Assembly (NCBI RefSeq): GCF_030542105.1
Contig: NZ_JAUOFB010000007.1
Coordinates: forward strand, 95,698-159,697
Source of the DNA: Hymenobacter sp. BT730
Lineage (GTDB): Bacteria; Bacteroidota; Bacteroidia; Cytophagales; Hymenobacteraceae
Direction: 5' to 3'
Length of the DNA stretch: 64,000 nucleotides
Positions 61,170 through 64,000 of the stretch are shown in pieces. Numbering within the stretch: position 1 is the first letter of the stretch; each line of letters begins with the position of its first letter. Below the pieces are notes generated by a model, which worked only from the letters and a program-made list of their open reading frames with translations, did not search any database and was not told the DNA's origin. Position numbers and translations under genes: made by a program.

Positions 61170-61744
61170 GTGAAACTGCTCCAAACTCTCTAAGCGGCAG
61201 AGCAGGCGAATACTTTTCTTATGAGCAGCATGACCCGGTATGATTCATTCATACCGGGTCATGCTGCTTTTTTGTTTGGCTTCAGTTAAATGTCTTTACC
61301 TGACTACTTCTCTGAAGACTACCTGAGTCTGCTTCTCATTTGGCGACATGCTTGCTAAACGATAAGATATGCGGGCTCATGGGCAGATAATACTGCCAAA
61401 ATACCTGAAGTAACTGAACATAATGTTCAGCCGCAAAATTCAGTTGTATATGTATATGACTATACTTTTCACAAATGCTTATAACCATATATAAGTGATA
61501 ATAATATAATGGTATTTTAATTATAAATATATAACAAATCAAAGTTTATCATCAAGTAAAAAATTCAACAATCCTCACTTAATCATGGCTGGATTGATTA
61601 ATAACAATATGATTGAAAAAAATATGAACATGTATGAATGATAATTAAATTTATTCTTCTAATATTATTAATTAGAAAAGGTTACGTTTTTAGCGAGATT
61701 CTTCAAAAAAGTAAAATACATAGTTATTTCTTACCAATACGATC
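61170..61744. other. AT-rich intergenic region between the two T9SS genes
   Basis: 575 bases. After the terminator (61224-61274) the sequence is very AT-rich to about 61740. A minus-strand open frame (61336-61542) encodes an unusual Tyr/Ile-rich peptide and is not supported as a gene. A 7-bp inverted repeat (61657-61677) and a -7-like TACGTTTT (61682-61689) sit near the start of the next gene. No full promoter recognised. Confidence 0.5.
61224..61274 (+). terminator. Intrinsic terminator after the first T9SS gene
   Basis: 20-bp perfect stem (AGCAGCATGACCCGGTATGA and its complement) with a TTCAT loop and a T-run, 54 bases after the stop. One of the strongest hairpins in the window. Confidence 0.93.
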
Positions 61745-64000
61745 ATGCAACACGCTCTACCTATTGCAACCACTTTCCCTAGCCTTAGGAGAAAGGGGAA
61801 ACTACTGAGTGCATTACCGAAGGCCCTTAGAAAAGGGAGCCAAACCTTGTGGCGAGGCGCTTTGCTGCTTTGTCTGCTTCTACTGACTAATGTCAGTCTA
61901 AGTATCGGACAGGTATTTTATCAGTCTGGTTTTGAGGGCGGTGACTGCCCAGACACAAACCCAATTGAGAATACTACCTTCGACCCTACCTTTACATATG
62001 AAAAAGCAGTAGGGACAACTATTGGGCGGGTGTCACGGAATACAGCTAATGGGTTTAACATCCGTCCTAGGAATGGCTGTTTTGCTGGCCGTATAACCAA
62101 TGAGGGCACTTCTACTCAGACCTATGATGGCTCTATTATTACAGAGTTGCTCACTTTTGAGCCCGGCTATAATTATACAGTAGAAGTATTTGCCAAAGTA
62201 TCTTCCACCAGTGGAAGTACTCCCAAGCCCGGCTCCCTGCGCATTATGGGCATTCCAAGTAGCCTAACCCCTACTAACGATAATGCTACTAATAGTGCGA
62301 GTCGGGTTATTTATGCGCCTGCAGGCACTACCAGCACTTTCGTACCCACTAACGTTACGCAAGATCTATACACCTCTTTCTCAGGCACTTTCTCTGTTAC
62401 TGCTACCACGCAATACTATATTGCTTTCAAAATGCAGAGCCCTAGTGTCACTACCGGCGCACAGGCAAAGGATTTTATGATGATAGACGATATCATGATA
62501 TCGTCTTGCCCAAGTACAACGCTACAAGCACAACCTACTATTTGCTCCACTTTTGCCCCCTTCACGCTAACTGGGGGCTTGCCAATAGGAGGTAACTACT
62601 CGGGCCCGGGCGTTACTACACCGGCTCAGAATGGGACGGCGAACTATCAGTTTGACCCTTCTCTTGCAGGTGTAGGTACGCATACAATTACCTATACAGC
62701 ACCAAATGCCCCTAAATCACAGGGGAATAACAGTTGCCCGCTTTCCGCTTATACAGCTACTCAGCCACTTACAGTTACTGCTCCTACAACGCTACCACCT
62801 TTTGCTCCAGTCTGTATGGATGGAACCTCCATTCCATTAACTACTGGTTCTCCGGCCGGCGGTGTTTACTCCGGGCCGGGTGTAGCATTGGTGAATGGCA
62901 ATTACTATTTCATTCCTCATTGGAATGGGGTTGGTACTCGTACTATTACCTACACGGCTAACGGCTGTTCCGCTTCGCAAACCCTCACAGTAAAAGCCAC
63001 TACTCTATCTGCTTTTAGTAGCGTGTGTGCTAATGCCGAGGCATTTGTTCTAACGGGTGGAGCCCCGGAGGGGGGGGTATACTCTGGCGTGGGTGTGACC
63101 TCTCCGGCCCAGAATGGTACTGCTGACTATCAGTTTGACCCGTCCGCAGCGGGAGCTGGAACCAAGACCATAACCTACACGGCTGATGGATGCTCAGCTT
63201 CCAGAAATATCACAGTTATTGCTGTCCCCACGTTAGCAGCCCTCGCTCCTATCTGTGAAGGCACTTCCCGTACCCTTTCTGGTGGCGCACCAGTGGGAGG
63301 CAGTTACGACAGCCCCACGGCTGGAGCAGTAACGCAGCCCACAGCCGGAACCTATGTATTCAATGCTGATAAAACGCTGGCGCCGGGTGATTATCAAATT
63401 ACCTATACTACCAGCTGCGGATCCGTTAAGCAAACTATCAGCATAACTGCCCTGCCCACGCTGGCTGCTTTTACGGCCGTTTGCGTCGATGCGGCTGCCT
63501 TCAACCTAAGCGGAGGCCTTCCTACGGGCGGCGTCTACTCCGGCCCGGGCGTAACGCTGGTTAGTGGCACGACTTACCAGTTTAATCCCGCCACCGCTGG
63601 GACCGGGAGCAAAACCATTACCTACACCGTCAATGGCTGCTCGGCTACTCAAACTATTGAGGTGAAACCCCTGCCAACCCTCACGGCCTTCCCTGCGGTT
63701 TGTGTGGATGCGGCTGCCTTTAACCTGAGCGGTGGAGCCCCTACGGGCGGCGTCTACTCCGGCCCGGGCGTAACGCTGGTTAGTGGCACAACCTACCAGT
63801 TTAACCCAGCCGTAGCTGGTGTAGGCACCCATACCATTACTTATACATCTAACGGATGCTCGGCTTCTCAGAGCATTACGGTGAAGACTACCACGCTAGC
63901 CGCCTTTAATTCGGTATGCGTAAATGCGGCTGCCTTTGCTTTAAGTGGGGGGGCACCTGCTGGCGGCGTCTACTCCGGCCCCGGCGTGACTACCCCGGCG
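61745..64000 (+). CDS. Large T9SS-type surface protein with tandem Ig-like repeats (runs off the window)
   Basis: Partial: 752 codons are read from the ATG at 61745 to base 64000 with no stop, so the C-terminus, presumably with a T9SS sorting domain, lies beyond. A long, basic signal region (about 38 residues before the hydrophobic core ALLLCLLLLTNVS, cleavage near LSIGQ) is followed by a jelly-roll-type domain (~60-255). Then tandem Ig-like repeats of ~72-78 residues start near residue 260; six complete ones and the start of a seventh are visible, each with an early Cys (VCVDAAAF), SGGAPTGGVYSGPGV, YQFNPAxAG and an ITYTxNGCSAS end. The Cys pair per repeat could form a disulfide. The module is shared with the preceding gene. 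Confidence 0.85.
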   Translation, partial: MQHALPIATTFPSLRRKGKLLSALPKALRKGSQTLWRGALLLCLLLLTNVSLSIGQVFYQSGFEGGDCPDTNPIENTTFDPTFTYEKAVGTTIGRVSRNTANGFNIRPRNGCFAGRITNEGTSTQTYDGSIITELLTFEPGYNYTVEVFAKVSSTSGSTPKPGSLRIMGIPSSLTPTNDNATNSASRVIYAPAGTTSTFVPTNVTQDLYTSFSGTFSVTATTQYYIAFKMQSPSVTTGAQAKDFMMIDDIMISSCPSTTLQAQPTICSTFAPFTLTGGLPIGGNYSGPGVTTPAQNGTANYQFDPSLAGVGTHTITYTAPNAPKSQGNNSCPLSAYTATQPLTVTAPTTLPPFAPVCMDGTSIPLTTGSPAGGVYSGPGVALVNGNYYFIPHWNGVGTRTITYTANGCSASQTLTVKATTLSAFSSVCANAEAFVLTGGAPEGGVYSGVGVTSPAQNGTADYQFDPSAAGAGTKTITYTADGCSASRNITVIAVPTLAALAPICEGTSRTLSGGAPVGGSYDSPTAGAVTQPTAGTYVFNADKTLAPGDYQITYTTSCGSVKQTISITALPTLAAFTAVCVDAAAFNLSGGLPTGGVYSGPGVTLVSGTTYQFNPATAGTGSKTITYTVNGCSATQTIEVKPLPTLTAFPAVCVDAAAFNLSGGAPTGGVYSGPGVTLVSGTTYQFNPAVAGVGTHTITYTSNGCSASQSITVKTTTLAAFNSVCVNAAAFALSGGAPAGGVYSGPGVTTPA
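62525..64000 (+). repeat. Tandem coding repeats, near-identical in the last units
   Basis: Repeats of ~216-230 bases within the last gene. Units 5 and 6 share an exact 50-base stretch (63521-63570 and 63740-63789; 219 bases apart) and are close over most of their length. Unit 7 (from ~63900) begins with the same pattern. Earlier units are clearly diverged. Confidence 0.85.

Noticed and set aside
61336..61542. Minus-strand open frame of 68 codons between the T9SS genes
   Set aside because: Tyr/Ile-rich peptide from AT-rich DNA; no start region, domain or neighbour supports it.
62525..64000. CRISPR array
   Set aside because: The repeats are long, coding and adjacent without short unique spacers; they encode Ig-like units.

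Overview
The window looks like the chromosome of a Hymenobacter-like member of the Bacteroidota (Cytophagales, Hymenobacteraceae). The evidence is: recurrent TAnnTTTG promoter -7 elements with no clear Shine-Dalgarno sequences; type IX secretion (T9SS) cargo with a C-terminal sorting domain; PorG/DUF6089 outer-membrane proteins; TonB proteins that start with the Bacteroidota cytoplasmic motif EGRNKxYGAY; a MurF-Alr fusion; and DUF5686, DUF4834 and DUF4230 proteins. The genes are fairly GC-rich. The regions in front of the two T9SS cargo genes at the right end are strikingly AT-rich. I see no phage, insertion sequence or CRISPR array.

Layout, left to right. Bases 1-6.0 kb hold an ExbD-ExbD-TonB-TonB energy-transduction cluster, followed by a small membrane protein, an orphan PstS-like lipoprotein and a large periplasmic TPR protein. 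Bases 6.1-17.0 kb are a minus-strand envelope-biogenesis run that reads, in transcription order, CBS protein, D15-type barrel, NAD kinase, two tandem PorG-like barrels, UppS, BamA, two OmpH/Skp chaperones and RluD. Bases 17-19.6 kb hold a hydrolase, a PabA/TrpG amidotransferase, CvpA and a YqeY-like protein. Bases 19.7-25.0 kb hold pdxJ, then mnmH and selD (selenium for tRNA 2-selenouridine), a PH-like membrane protein, an esterase, a perfect 29-bp inverted repeat and a tetrapyrrole-methylase-fold methyltransferase. FeoAB follows on the minus strand.

Bases 27.6-29.6 kb carry a tandem duplication of a secreted carboxypeptidase-regulatory-like protein in which the promoter was duplicated too. 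MurF-Alr, a RarD permease, a DUF5686 outer-membrane protein, RecX, a GNAT enzyme, DUF4230, a PLP deaminase, YfhO, DUF4834, an FkbM methyltransferase and tRNA-Thr(CGT) follow. Bases 43.5-46.7 kb hold small envelope proteins, including a Ser-rich protein, an HExxH mini-peptidase, an NlpC/P60 protein and a YkvA-like protein. Bases 46.7-53.9 kb are a TetR-TolC-MFP-RND efflux operon on the minus strand with an acyl-carrier-like protein at its tail. The end holds ispF, an M28 peptidase, an orphan lutB and two T9SS surface proteins built from Ig-like repeats; the second runs off the window.

Common thread: most genes build, energise or decorate the outer membrane. BamA, OmpH/Skp and PorG would insert and support barrels, including the T9SS that would export the two repeat proteins. 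ExbD/TonB powers outer-membrane import. UppS, MurF-Alr, NlpC/P60 and IspF serve peptidoglycan and isoprenoid metabolism. The points most worth following are: an acyl carrier-like protein lacking the phosphopantetheine serine at the end of an efflux operon; the orphan PstS/TPR pair in the ExbD/TonB cluster; an intrinsic terminator inside the signal-peptide region of porG; and a recently duplicated repeat block in the last T9SS protein.
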